Shown: positions 52,802-61,455 of the stretch, one piece after another
How positions within the stretch are numbered: the first letter of the stretch is position 1
Layout: each line of letters opens with the position of its first letter
Source of the DNA: Alphaproteobacteria bacterium
GTDB lineage: Bacteria > Pseudomonadota > Alphaproteobacteria > Micavibrionales > UBA2020
Direction of reading: 5' to 3'
DNA length: 64,000 bases
Assembly: GCA_025934695.1 (NCBI GenBank)
Contig: JAICWS010000001.1
Coordinates: 711,301 to 775,300, forward strand
The notes under the pieces: generated by a model
The model's database searches: none
Told to the model about the DNA's origin: nothing
What the model saw: only the letters and a program-made list of their open reading frames with translations
Made by a program: the position numbers and the translations under genes

Positions 52802-53428
52802 ATGTCCGTCACGCCGGAACTGATCGCCGCTGTTGCCAGCGAAGACACCGACGAAATCCACAACCAGCTGAATGCCGGCGCGGATATCGATGCGCGTGAC
52901 GGGAGCGGTTACACGTTGCTGCAAAACGCCGTCCGCGGCTTCAAGAATGACTCCGTCGCGGTCCTGCTGGAACGCGGCGCGAATCCTGAACTTTCCGCCA
53001 CGCGGGATCCCGCCTATACGGCGCTGCACATCGCCGCGCAGTGCGCGAATGAAGCGGCGATGAAACTTCTTCTGCAATACCGAACCGGCCCCGACGTCCG
53101 CGATGCGGCCGGTAAAACGCCCCTGCACGTCGCGGCTGCCGCAGGCGCGCTGGCCGTCGCGAGATTGCTGGTCGAGGCCGGCGCGGAAATCATGCCGCTG
53201 GACAAGAACGAGGAGACGCCCCGCGATGTCGCCACCCGCGCTGCCGCTGCGGTAGCGGGACAACAGCCGCATGTCGAGACCGTCCGATATCTCGAGGGCA
53301 TCGAACGAGAGCGCGGCATCGACCGTGAAAGCGAACAGGCGCGCCGCGCGCTCGTCACGCAGGATATCGCGAAGCTGAAAAGCCTGCATCCCGAACGCTA
53401 CAGGCTCAAGGCGGGACCTATCCGATGA
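52802..53428 (+). CDS. Ankyrin-repeat protein, first of three tandem paralogues
   Basis: A 208-residue protein with about four ankyrin repeats: DEIHNQLNAGADIDARDGSG YTLLQNAV, VLLERGANPELSATRDPAYT ALHIAAQ, LLLQYRTGPDVRDAAGKTPL HVAAAAG and LLVEAGAEIMPLDKNEETPRDVA. The C-terminus carries the signature DIAKLKSLHPERYRLK, shared with the next two genes. AAGAGGATAACCC precedes the start. No signal peptide, so the protein-binding target is cytoplasmic or reached by another route. Its stop overlaps the next start (ATGA). Confidence 0.88.
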   Translation: MSVTPELIAAVASEDTDEIHNQLNAGADIDARDGSGYTLLQNAVRGFKNDSVAVLLERGANPELSATRDPAYTALHIAAQCANEAAMKLLLQYRTGPDVRDAAGKTPLHVAAAAGALAVARLLVEAGAEIMPLDKNEETPRDVATRAAAAVAGQQPHVETVRYLEGIERERGIDRESEQARRALVTQDIAKLKSLHPERYRLKAGPIR

Positions 53429-54075
53429 GCCTGGGCGCCCTGCCAGACCGCGACCTTGCCGAAAAAATGGCCCAAGCCGTCGAGGAACAGGACGCCGATA
53501 ACATTCGTTTTTACCGCCGCAACGGCGCATCGCCGAACGCGCGCGACAGCGCCGGGCTGACATTGCTGCAAAATGCCGTGAATGACGGAAAACTTCGGTC
53601 CGCCGCAGCCCTGCTGGAAGTCGGCGCCACCGTCGACCTGGCCGGCGGCCCGTCGCATTGGACGGCGCTGCATTACGCAGCGTATCGCATCAACCGCGAC
53701 ATGACGGCCCTGCTGCTGAAGTCGGGCGCGGACCCCAATATCGCTACGCCCGCTGGCGAGAGGCCGCTGCACACTGCCGCCCATGCAGGCGATCTCGATG
53801 TCGTCATCGCGCTCGTCAAGGCGGGGGCCGACATGTCGGCAAAGAATGAACGCGGCCAGACGGCGGCGGAGATTGCGACCCGGCGCGCCGAGGAGCGCCT
53901 GCAATTCGCGCAAAAGCCCTTCGTCGAAATCGCGGTCTACCTGCAAACGGAAATGAAAGCGGCGGAGCTGCGCGCCGACATGCGCGCGGCGCTGCAGGAC
54001 GTGCTGGCGCGCGACATCGCAAAGCTCAAGAGCCTGCATCCCGAGCGCTACCGCGTGAAACCGCGGCTGGGGTAG
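53425..54075 (+). CDS. Ankyrin-repeat protein, second of three tandem paralogues
   Basis: A 216-residue protein with four ankyrin repeats (NIRFYRRNGASPNARDSAGL TLLQNAV, ALLEVGATVDLAGGPSHWTA LHYAA, LLLKSGADPNIATPAGERPL HTAAHAG, ALVKAGADMSAKNERGQTAAEIA) and the family C-terminus DIAKLKSLHPERYRVK. It overlaps the first gene by four bases and is followed by the third after three bases, so the three proteins are made from one message and may form a complex. Confidence 0.88.
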   Translation: MSLGALPDRDLAEKMAQAVEEQDADNIRFYRRNGASPNARDSAGLTLLQNAVNDGKLRSAAALLEVGATVDLAGGPSHWTALHYAAYRINRDMTALLLKSGADPNIATPAGERPLHTAAHAGDLDVVIALVKAGADMSAKNERGQTAAEIATRRAEERLQFAQKPFVEIAVYLQTEMKAAELRADMRAALQDVLARDIAKLKSLHPERYRVKPRLG

Positions 54076-54078
54076 CAG

Positions 54079-54696
54079 ATGTATCTCAGCTATAACGATC
54101 CCGACGCCATCGACGACATCATTGAGGCCATCCAGGCGAACGATATCGCCACGCTGCGCTTCTTCCTGCGCGATGGCGCAGATCCGGACGCGCGCGACCG
54201 CGGCGGCATCGGCCTTCTCCATATCGCGGCCCGCGACGGAAAGCCCGAGGCGGTCAAAGTCCTGCTGGACGCCGGCGCCGACCCGAATATGACCGTCGCC
54301 ATCACAAATCACACGCCCTTGTTCTATGCCTGTGGCCACGCGGCTGCCGAAATCATTGCCTTGCTCGCGGGCGCCGGAGCGAAGCTCGACGCGGTTGACG
54401 CATATGGCTGGACGCCCCTGCATATGGCGGCAGCTCATGGCGCATATGAGGCAGTCAAAGCGTTGGTGAAAGCGGGTGCGGACGTCACGGCCCGCGATCG
54501 CGACGGGGCGCTGCCTTCTGACAAGGCGCGGCGACAATATGAACAAACCCGCCAGAGCAATCATTGGTTGTGCGCGGAGCACCTGAAAAAAGCCGAACAT
54601 GCGCTTGACACTGAAGGCCTAAAGCGCGAAAAAGCGGAACGTGACATCGCGGCCTTGAAAGCGCATAATCCCAAGCGGTTCAGGCTGAAGTTTTAA
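54079..54696 (+). CDS. Ankyrin-repeat protein, third of three tandem paralogues
   Basis: A 205-residue protein with ankyrin repeats (LRFFLRDGADPDARDRGGIG LLHIAARDG, LLDAGADPNMTVAITNHTPL FYACGH, LLAGAGAKLDAVDAYGWTPL HMAAAHG, LVKAGADVTARDRDGALPSD) and a diverged C-terminal signature (DIAALKAHNPKRFRLKF). No secretion signal. It is the last gene of the ankyrin unit; the YhiN flavoprotein gene starts 78 bases downstream with no clear promoter seen. Confidence 0.88.
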   Translation: MYLSYNDPDAIDDIIEAIQANDIATLRFFLRDGADPDARDRGGIGLLHIAARDGKPEAVKVLLDAGADPNMTVAITNHTPLFYACGHAAAEIIALLAGAGAKLDAVDAYGWTPLHMAAAHGAYEAVKALVKAGADVTARDRDGALPSDKARRQYEQTRQSNHWLCAEHLKKAEHALDTEGLKREKAERDIAALKAHNPKRFRLKF

Positions 54697-54773
54697 TACA
54701 TCAGTCCCCTCCCCGCCATCCAACGGAGAGGGAGCATTGCGGTCTGGTATTCGGAATATCTCGATGAAGTCCC

Positions 54774-55979
54774 ATGTATTCCTGTGACGTTCTCATCATC
54801 GGCGCCGGCGCGGCCGGCATGATGTGCGCGATCGAGGCCGGCAGGCGCGGCCGGCGCGTCATCGTCATCGACCATGCTGAAAAGCCGGGCGAGAAAATCC
54901 GTATTTCCGGCGGCGGGCGCTGCAACTTCACGAACCTGCATTGCACGCCGGCGAACTTCGTCTCCCAAAATCCGCATTTCTGCAAATCCGCCCTTGCCCG
55001 CTATACGCAGAAGGATTTTATCGCCCTCGTCGAAAAGCACGGCATTCCCTGGCATGAAAAGACGCTGGGGCAGCTGTTCTGCGACGAAACCTCGAAGCGC
55101 ATCGTCAACATGCTGCTGGCCGAGATGCTGGCGGCGGGCGTGCAATTGCTGCTCTCCACCTCCGTGCAGACGGCGGCGCAGGTCACGCGCAGCAATGGCG
55201 GCAGTGCGCCGGCCAAATTTTCGGTTGCGACATCGAAAGGCGTCATCGAAGCGCAGGCGCTGGTCGTCGCGACGGGCGGCCTGTCCATCCCCAAGATGGG
55301 CGCGACCGGCTTCGGCTATGACGTCGCGCGCCAGTTCGGCCTGAAGATCGTCGAGACCCGCGCGGGCCTCGTCCCCTTGCTTTTCGATGAAAAGCTGCTG
55401 GCGCTGACCAAGCCGCTGTCGGGCGTTGCGGTGGACCCGAGCGAGGTATCTTTCGAAAAAACAACCTTCCGCGAGGCGCTGCTGTTCACGCACCGCGGCC
55501 TCAGCGGCCCCTCCATCCTGCAGATTTCCTCATACTGGCGGGAAGGGAAGGAGATCGAGGTGAATCTCCTTCCCGGCGGCGATATCTTCGCGGAGATGAA
55601 AAAGCTGCGCGCCGAGGGGCATAAGTCGCACCTGCACAACGCGCTGGCCTGGTTCGTGCCGTTGCGCGTCGCGGAGCTCATCACGTCGCAGATCGGCGTC
55701 GACCTGTCGCTGGCCGATATTTCCGACCAGAAGCTGCGCGCGGCGGCGGCCCTCGTCCACCAGTGGCGCATCCGGCCCACCGGCAGCGAAGGCTACCGCA
55801 CCGCCGAGGTGACGCTGGGCGGTGTCGATACGGACGAATTGTCGTCCAAGACGATGGAAGCGAACAAGGTTCCCGGGCTTTATTTCATTGGCGAGGTTGT
55901 CGACGTCACCGGCCACCTCGGCGGCCATAATTTCCAGTGGGCCTGGTCGTCGGGCTGGTGCGCGGGACAGGTTTGCTGA
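54774..55979 (+). CDS. NAD(P)/FAD-dependent oxidoreductase, HI0933/YhiN family
   Basis: A 401-residue flavoprotein. The FAD-binding Rossmann motif is DVLIIGAGAAGMMCAIEAGR at the N-terminus, followed by the family hallmark KIRISGGGRCNFTNL. The C-terminal motif EVVDVTGHLGGHNFQWAWSS GWCAG completes the FAD site. The family is widespread in bacteria (YhiN in E. coli) and its substrate is not established. The start is an ATG at 54774. Confidence 0.94.
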   Translation: MYSCDVLIIGAGAAGMMCAIEAGRRGRRVIVIDHAEKPGEKIRISGGGRCNFTNLHCTPANFVSQNPHFCKSALARYTQKDFIALVEKHGIPWHEKTLGQLFCDETSKRIVNMLLAEMLAAGVQLLLSTSVQTAAQVTRSNGGSAPAKFSVATSKGVIEAQALVVATGGLSIPKMGATGFGYDVARQFGLKIVETRAGLVPLLFDEKLLALTKPLSGVAVDPSEVSFEKTTFREALLFTHRGLSGPSILQISSYWREGKEIEVNLLPGGDIFAEMKKLRAEGHKSHLHNALAWFVPLRVAELITSQIGVDLSLADISDQKLRAAAALVHQWRIRPTGSEGYRTAEVTLGGVDTDELSSKTMEANKVPGLYFIGEVVDVTGHLGGHNFQWAWSSGWCAGQVC

Positions 55980-56094
55980 GCAGGTTCCTTTCGGATGCCT
56001 TCCCTGCTCCTGACGTTTGCTCTATGCTGGCTCAGTCGCAGCGATGCCGGCACACTCTTTTGGGGCGGTCATCATTCACAAGGAGATGTTAGAG

Positions 56095-56847
56095 ATGAAA
56101 ATCGCACTGATTACCGGCGGCAGCCGCGGGCTTGGCAGAAGCATGGCCCTCCATGTCGCCGCCAAGGGCAACGACGTCATCCTGACCTATAACAGCAACG
56201 CCGACGAAGCGGAAAAAACGGTGAAAGAGATCGAGGCCAAAGGCCGGAAGGCCACGGCGATCCAGCTCGACGTCTCCGACAGCAAAACCTTCGGCACTTT
56301 CACCGGCAAGGTGAAGGAAGTCCTGAAGCTCAACTGGAGCCGGGGCGATTTCGATTACCTGGTCAATAACGCGGGCAGCGGCATGCACGGGCTTATTGCC
56401 GACACCTCGGAAGAGACTTTCGACAAAATGGTGAATATCCACCTGAAGGGGCCATTCTTCCTGACGCAGAAACTGTTGCCGCTCATGAAGGACGGCGGAC
56501 GCATCGTCAATATCTCGTCCGGCCTTGCGCGATTCAGCCTGCCCGGTTATGCCGCCTACGCCATGATGAAGGGCGGCATGGAAGTCATGACGCGGTACCT
56601 GGCCAAAGAACTGGGCGCGCGCAAAATCGCGGTCAATACCGTGGCGCCGGGCGCCATCGCGACCGATTTCGGCGGCGGGCGCGTGCGCGACGACAAACAG
56701 ATCAATGATATGATCGCCCAGTCCACCGCGCTCGGCCGCGTCGGCGAGGCCGACGATATCGGCGGCATGGTCGCGGCGCTCTTGACCGACGACAATAAAT
56801 GGGTCAACGGCCAGCGCATCGAGGTTTCCGGCGGCATCTATCTTTGA
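56095..56847 (+). CDS. Short-chain dehydrogenase/reductase
   Basis: A 250-residue classical SDR. The cofactor motif is TGGSRGLG (residues 7-14), NNAGSG follows at about 90, and the active site is YAAYAMMKGG (Tyr-x3-Lys) after a catalytic Ser in VNISSGLARF. The fold is closest to 3-oxoacyl-ACP reductase-like and glucose-dehydrogenase-like SDRs, but the substrate cannot be told. AAGGAG nine bases before fixes the start at 56095; the ATG just after the ribosome site is too close. Confidence 0.92.
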   Translation: MKIALITGGSRGLGRSMALHVAAKGNDVILTYNSNADEAEKTVKEIEAKGRKATAIQLDVSDSKTFGTFTGKVKEVLKLNWSRGDFDYLVNNAGSGMHGLIADTSEETFDKMVNIHLKGPFFLTQKLLPLMKDGGRIVNISSGLARFSLPGYAAYAMMKGGMEVMTRYLAKELGARKIAVNTVAPGAIATDFGGGRVRDDKQINDMIAQSTALGRVGEADDIGGMVAALLTDDNKWVNGQRIEVSGGIYL

Positions 56848-57603
56848 TTATTGCTGCGGCAGCCAGTCCTCCGCGGGGCAGAGCGAGGCGTTGTAGCGGT
56901 AATTCTCCGGCGTGTCGATGCCCTGCTGGTATTGCTGGCGCATCATCGACAGCGCGGGCATGATGCCGTTTTCAAGGTCGGCCTGGATCGTGTCGCGCAG
57001 TTGCAGGGCCGCGTCGTTGAACTGGGACTGGGGATAAGGTCCCTGCCCGCCAAGGCCGTTCAGGAAATCTGCCATCGTCTCCTTCGCGCGCGGCGCGAAT
57101 TCGGCGATCGCCTGCTGGTCCCTTTCGACGTGCAGCGCCTCGTGCGCGCGCACCACCTTGTCGGCGCAGGGGCGCGACGCATATTCCGAAGCGATGTGGA
57201 TAATCGGCGCGTAATTCAGCTTGAGAGAAACCTTGTCGGCATAGAGGCAGGCTTCGCCGTTACCGACGGGAACCGAGGTGATGTTATAGATCATCTCGCC
57301 GGTGACCTGGCCCTGCGTCAGCCCGTTGTAAAACGCATCCCCTTCCATCGACATCTGCTGGCGCACGGCCGCGTCTCGCGCCGCGCTGGCCGCCGCCGTC
57401 GCATCGCCGGACACGACCGCGCCCTGGTCCTCCTGGAGCTTGAGTTGCGTGATCTGGGCGGCCGACAGCGACTGGTCGACAACCGTCTGCTGCTGCTGCA
57501 CCTGCAGGTCGAAGGCGGGATCATGCTGCGGTTGCGGGCAGCCCCCGCCGCTGACAAGCATATAGCCGGCCGCCAGGGCCGAAACCGCACCGATCCCGAA
57601 CAT
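56848..57603 (-). CDS. Exported protein with an HEALH zinc-protease-like motif
   Basis: A 251-residue protein with an N-terminal hydrophobic segment (MFGIGAVSALAAGYMLVSGG) that anchors or exports it. A Gln-rich region (LQVQQQQTVVDQ) precedes the core. Residues 154-158 are HEALH in KVVRAHEALHVERDQQAIAE, the HExxH arrangement of zinc metalloproteases, within a helix preceded by a cysteine and IHIASEYASRPC. A third ligand is not obvious; Glu160 or a later acidic residue could serve. AGGAGGGGTGAC precedes the ATG. Whether it is an active protease is open. Confidence 0.7.
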   Translation of the reverse strand: MFGIGAVSALAAGYMLVSGGGCPQPQHDPAFDLQVQQQQTVVDQSLSAAQITQLKLQEDQGAVVSGDATAAASAARDAAVRQQMSMEGDAFYNGLTQGQVTGEMIYNITSVPVGNGEACLYADKVSLKLNYAPIIHIASEYASRPCADKVVRAHEALHVERDQQAIAEFAPRAKETMADFLNGLGGQGPYPQSQFNDAALQLRDTIQADLENGIMPALSMMRQQYQQGIDTPENYRYNASLCPAEDWLPQQ

Positions 57604-57703
57604 GTCACCCCTCCTGACGTTGAAAAAGCCTATCCTTTATTTTACTTCAATCCCGCCGCTTGCGCCACTCAACCATATAATTCAATGAGTTAACCGTAGT
57701 TCG

Positions 57704-57732
57704 TTGACGGCTTTCAGTCCTTCTAATATAAT
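57704..57732 (+). promoter_or_regulatory. Promoter of a probable leaderless mRNA
   Basis: TTGACG (57704-57709), 17-base spacer, perfect TATAAT (57727-57732). The -10 box ends six bases before the ATG at 57739, so transcription should start at or next to the start codon. Confidence 0.7.
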
Positions 57733-57738
57733 CGTATT

Positions 57739-58338
57739 ATGCAAAACATGAATCCGCCGGACCAAAATGCCCTGCGCGAAGTGATGGACCGATATGCGCC
57801 CGTCACCGCAGCGTCAACGGGAATCGTCGCAGAATTCCTGAAAGCCGTCGGGCTCGCCAAAGAATCAGCGCCTGCCGAATCCGGCCCCGCCGCACAGACG
57901 CCCGTTGTCCTGTACCAGACGCGCAACCTCGCCGGCCAGACGATCGCGTCCCGCGATATGCGCGTCGTGGCCACCTTCCATGAGATGGAAAAGACCCTGC
58001 AGCGCAGCTTCGCGCAAGCGTCCCGCGGCGATGCGTCGACGGCCGACCGCCAGCAGTTTGTCACTCTTGCCGAACAAGTGCAAAAGGATGCCGAGCTTCT
58101 CGCCGCTGCCTGCTTCATCACGCAGGCCGATGGTTCGTCGAAATACAAATTCACGCTCGAGCCCCAGCCGGGACATCATATTCCATTGAAAGACGCTTTC
58201 GCCTCGGTGCAGGGCCGTTCCAAAAATGGCGGCGCGCGCGAGGTGGAGTTCATCAGCTTCGGCATGGGCAGCCGCAAGGTCACCATGATGCACGCCAAGG
58301 GCTTCCGCAAGGCCGCGCAGAAATCCCCCGTCATCTGA
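57739..58338 (+). CDS. Uncharacterised protein, first of a tandem paralogue pair, probably leaderless
   Basis: A 199-residue soluble protein. It resembles the next gene: ALREVMDRYAPVT, FHEMEKTLQRSFAQASRGDA, FVTLAEQVQKDAELLAAACFI and YKFTLEPQPG have counterparts there in the same order. No ribosome site stands before the ATG at 57739 or the ATG at 57748, and the -10 box is adjacent, consistent with a leaderless message. Function unknown. Confidence 0.75.
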   Translation: MQNMNPPDQNALREVMDRYAPVTAASTGIVAEFLKAVGLAKESAPAESGPAAQTPVVLYQTRNLAGQTIASRDMRVVATFHEMEKTLQRSFAQASRGDASTADRQQFVTLAEQVQKDAELLAAACFITQADGSSKYKFTLEPQPGHHIPLKDAFASVQGRSKNGGAREVEFISFGMGSRKVTMMHAKGFRKAAQKSPVI

Positions 58339-58372
58339 AAACGCCCGCAATATCATCCAGATAGCATTTATG

Positions 58373-58400
58373 TTGACTTGCCCGCCGCGAGGATTAGGAT
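58373..58400 (+). promoter_or_regulatory. Promoter for the second paralogue
   Basis: TTGACT (58373-58378), 16-base spacer, TAGGAT (58395-58400), 33 bases before the ATG. Confidence 0.5.
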
Positions 58401-58432
58401 AAGCGCGTTTTTAAAACGGTGGTGTATTTCAA

Positions 58433-59044
58433 ATGTCCGGTTCTCCTGAAAAATCTCTGCGCGAGATCATCGATGCCTATTCCCCGATCGTACGCGGCAA
58501 AAAAGGGCTGCTCGGCCTCGCGCTCCGGGCCCTGTCGAAACCCTTCGAGATCGCGCGCAATGTCCTGGGCGCGGTCGCGCGCTTTCCCATCGGCTTCGGC
58601 TACGAAAATGCGGCCGGCCAGATTTTGACCGATTGCCCGGCGATGGTGCCCGAGACGTTCCGCCGCATGGAAAAGAAGCTGCGCAACAGCTTCAACGTCG
58701 CGGCGCGCACCGGCGCCTCGCCCATCAAACGCGAGAGCTTCCTGCGCCTGGCCGACGGCGTGCGCGCCGACGGCGCCGCGCTCTCGAAACACTGCACGAT
58801 CCTGCGCACCGAATTCGACAGCGTCACCGAAAGCTACAACTTCATCCTGTCGAAAGAGCCGCTCGGCAACCGCAACTACAAAACGGTGAACCTCGAACAG
58901 GGGGTCGCGCTCATTAGAGATCAAATGAGCGCAGCCGCCGCGGATGCGGGCGCCGAAGTCCAGACGGGCGTGAAAAACCCCGTCACCATCCGCCGCCGCC
59001 CCATCGAGCTGCAGAGCCCGCGTCCGGAAATCGGCGTCCAATAA
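58433..59044 (+). CDS. Uncharacterised protein, second of a tandem paralogue pair
   Basis: A 203-residue soluble protein related to the preceding one (SLREIIDAYSPIV, FRRMEKKLRNSFNVAARTGA, FLRLADGVRADGAALSKHCT I, YNFILSKEP). It has an extra basic, amphipathic stretch (GKKGLLGLALRALSKPFEIA) near the N-terminus. It has its own promoter, so the two copies are separately expressed. No family is recognised. Confidence 0.75.
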   Translation: MSGSPEKSLREIIDAYSPIVRGKKGLLGLALRALSKPFEIARNVLGAVARFPIGFGYENAAGQILTDCPAMVPETFRRMEKKLRNSFNVAARTGASPIKRESFLRLADGVRADGAALSKHCTILRTEFDSVTESYNFILSKEPLGNRNYKTVNLEQGVALIRDQMSAAAADAGAEVQTGVKNPVTIRRRPIELQSPRPEIGVQ

Positions 59045-59090
59045 CTTCTACAAAGCGCTTTCCATCTCCTCTCCTCTGGGAGAGGAGAAT

Positions 59091-60299
59091 TTACGGCAGC
59101 TTCACGAAAATATAGCTCAGGCGCCACAGGTGACGGAACGCAGCGCGGCATTGCTCGACCGCATCGCCTGTCAGCTCCGACGCGGCGAAGCATTCGCGAA
59201 TGGTTTTCTTGCCGTCGATCTGACGGAATAATTTTGCCGAAGCCTCGTCCAGGTTATAGACCGGATGCGGCTCGCGCTTGACGCCGATGACGCCAGGCCG
59301 GTCGGTGCGCCGCGGCACTTCGCGGCAGCGGCTGACGGGAATGTAATTCATAAAAGCATCGCCGCTGAAATCGGCGCGATAGCCGCTCTCCGGGCGGTCG
59401 GGCCGGCAGACGCAGAAACCATGCTGGCCCAGCGTGCCGTTGTACAGCTCCATGAACTGCCAGATGTCGCTGTCAGGCATCGTGTTCACCTTGCGATAGA
59501 ACGGGTGGTCCATGTTGAGCTGCCCTTCGGGATAATAGAGGATATTATCCCACCAGTGCATGAAGCTGAGGCCCGCGTCCTTCGCGAAGTCGACGCACTG
59601 CTGCACGGTATAGGCGCGGTCCTGGCGGTGCAGAAAGCTGTCGACAAGGCCCGCATCGTACTTGGTATCGCGCGAACGCTCGACATAGCCCTGCACGGCG
59701 TGCGATTTAGGCAGCGCAGCCAGCGTCTGCTTGACCATGGCCACATCTTCCTCGCTCTGGCCGAGGCCCATCAGGCGGAACATTTCCTGCAACATATAGA
59801 CGCCGGTGCGCCCGTACTGGCCGTAGACCATGATGGCAATCGTGCCTTCCGGCTTCAGCACGCTGCCGAGCGCGCGCAGGCCCGCTACCGGATCCGGCAG
59901 GTGGTGCAGGACGCCCGAGCAATCTATAAAATCAAACGTCTTGCCGAGGCTGGCGACCTCCTCGATGCGCATCTGGTGCAGCGAGAGATTGTTCAGCCCA
60001 TGCTTCTCTTTTAGAAAATTTTCATGCGCCAGGCTCGTCGCGCTGAGGTCGATGCCCGTCACCCGCGCCGGCGGATGGTTGAAGGCATAGCGCGCCGCCG
60101 CGTTGCTGCCGCAGCCCGCGACGAGGACATCGATGTCGTTGCGAAATTCCTTATTTGGGAAGAAGGTCAGCCAGTTGCGCTCGTAATCCCCGCCGTCCCA
60201 CTTCGCGCGAACCTCCGGCGTGCTCAGGTCCTGGATCGGAAACGGGTATACCCATTTCTCATACTGCTGCGCAACGGCTGCATTGGCGGATTTGGACAT
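59091..60299 (-). CDS. Class I SAM-dependent methyltransferase with extra C-terminal domain
   Basis: A 402-residue protein. The SAM-binding motif I is DVLVAGCGSNAAARYAF (near residue 58), followed by an acidic residue after strand 2 (VTGIDLSATSL) and motif IV FDFIDCSGVLHHLPDP. The last 170 residues form a separate domain that ends RRLSYIFVKLP and includes VYNLDEASAKLFRQIDGKKT IRE, similar to PqqD-like or winged-helix folds used to recognise substrates. The start YEKWVYPFPIQ resembles a family of methyltransferases of unknown substrate. AAGGAG precedes the ATG. Confidence 0.85.
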   Translation of the reverse strand: MSKSANAAVAQQYEKWVYPFPIQDLSTPEVRAKWDGGDYERNWLTFFPNKEFRNDIDVLVAGCGSNAAARYAFNHPPARVTGIDLSATSLAHENFLKEKHGLNNLSLHQMRIEEVASLGKTFDFIDCSGVLHHLPDPVAGLRALGSVLKPEGTIAIMVYGQYGRTGVYMLQEMFRLMGLGQSEEDVAMVKQTLAALPKSHAVQGYVERSRDTKYDAGLVDSFLHRQDRAYTVQQCVDFAKDAGLSFMHWWDNILYYPEGQLNMDHPFYRKVNTMPDSDIWQFMELYNGTLGQHGFCVCRPDRPESGYRADFSGDAFMNYIPVSRCREVPRRTDRPGVIGVKREPHPVYNLDEASAKLFRQIDGKKTIRECFAASELTGDAVEQCRAAFRHLWRLSYIFVKLP

Positions 60300-60363
60300 G
60301 GAAGTCTCCTTCGGATCTCTGTGATTCTAGCATGCAAATCGTAAAAATGAAGGGCCGACCATC

Positions 60364-60443
60364 CCCTCTCCCGCGCCTGTCGCGGGAGAGGGTTAGGGAG
60401 AGGGATTGTCCCAAACTCCAAATTCGGGACAATCCCTCTCCCC
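60364..60443. repeat. Two adjacent palindromes (CCCTCTCCCGC and GGGAGAGGGATTGTCCC)
   Basis: The first palindrome (60364-60392) pairs CCCTCTCCCGCG with CGCGGGAGAGGG; the second pairs GGGAGAGGGATTGTCCC (60396-60412) with GGGACAATCCCTCTCCC (60426-60442). They lie upstream of the methyltransferase gene start, between two minus-strand genes. Confidence 0.8.
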
Positions 60444-60510
60444 CCGCCCTCTTCCAACATACGTTGGGAAAGAGAGCCGAGGTGAAATAGTTCGGAATGT
60501 AACTGCTATA

Positions 60511-61455
60511 TCACAACTGCGGCGGCTTTGGTCTGACGATATGGCGCATGCCGCCTTCGGGCTTGGGCACCAACACGGATTCAAAGGGCACGCCCGATTG
60601 CCGCAGGTAGCGGCGCGTGGCGCAGCGCAGCTTGGTCAGCCCGCTTTTGTAAGTGCTGCCCAGATCTTTCGCCATGCGGTTCATGAAGTCCTCGGCAGAA
60701 TTCGCCGGGCCCTTCGCGGTCAGAATGCCCCAGATTTTTTTGAGCGAGGGATATTCGAATGCCAGGCCAACGGCGGAGGTCACGGCCTTGACGTCCTTCG
60801 CCACGACTTCGACGACCTTGCCCACCGCCGACTTGCTGAAGCGGTCGGTGAGGCCTTTCGACCAGTGCGGGCCTTTTTTCTGCAGCAGCATTTCTTTCAG
60901 GCGCGCGCGGTCTTCCTCGAGCATCTTGATGCCCATTTCCGAGCGGATCTGCTCCGATGAGAGGCGCGGCAGGTTGAATTTTTCCGCCATCTTGACGATG
61001 GACAGCCCCTGCTGCTGCGCGGAAATCACGATCTGCGTGGCGAGGATTTCACCTTTAAGCACCGCGGGCATTTTCGCCGCGCGGTCTTCGTCGATCAGGC
61101 CCCAGTCGGTCAGCAGCGCGAGCTGGATCTTGTCGCGGTCGGTCAGCTGGCTGGCCGGTTTTTCCAGCAGCTTGTCGAGCAGGCGGTCGATGTTATGGCC
61201 GACGAGCGACATGTGCCACTCATGCAGGCGCTTCTGCTTTTCCTCATGGCGCTCCTGCGCCGCGACCAGCGTCGCGCCCGCGACCTCGCCGATGATGAGC
61301 GCGGGGAAGAATTCGATCTCGAGAACCGTCACCGCAATGATCCCGGCGCCCGAGGCCAGCGCGAGGGCGAAGGCGTCCCATCCCTTGTCGCCCGGCGGCG
61401 GCACGTGATGGTCGGGTTTGGGAGTTTCCTTCTTCGCGCGGTTCCAGAAAGCCAT
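60511..61455 (-). CDS. Uncharacterised membrane-associated protein
   Basis: A 314-residue protein starting MAFWNRAKKETPKPDHHVPP; AGGACAGG lies before the ATG at 61455. One hydrophobic region (FALALASGAGIIAVTVLEIE FFPALIIGEVAGATLVAA) is followed by a long charged helical domain rich in Glu, Lys and Arg, with IVISAQQQGLSIVKMAEKFN. The rest is basic and ends RPKPPQL. Probable membrane anchor with a cytoplasmic helical domain. No family is recognised. Confidence 0.7.
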   Translation of the reverse strand: MAFWNRAKKETPKPDHHVPPPGDKGWDAFALALASGAGIIAVTVLEIEFFPALIIGEVAGATLVAAQERHEEKQKRLHEWHMSLVGHNIDRLLDKLLEKPASQLTDRDKIQLALLTDWGLIDEDRAAKMPAVLKGEILATQIVISAQQQGLSIVKMAEKFNLPRLSSEQIRSEMGIKMLEEDRARLKEMLLQKKGPHWSKGLTDRFSKSAVGKVVEVVAKDVKAVTSAVGLAFEYPSLKKIWGILTAKGPANSAEDFMNRMAKDLGSTYKSGLTKLRCATRRYLRQSGVPFESVLVPKPEGGMRHIVRPKPPQL

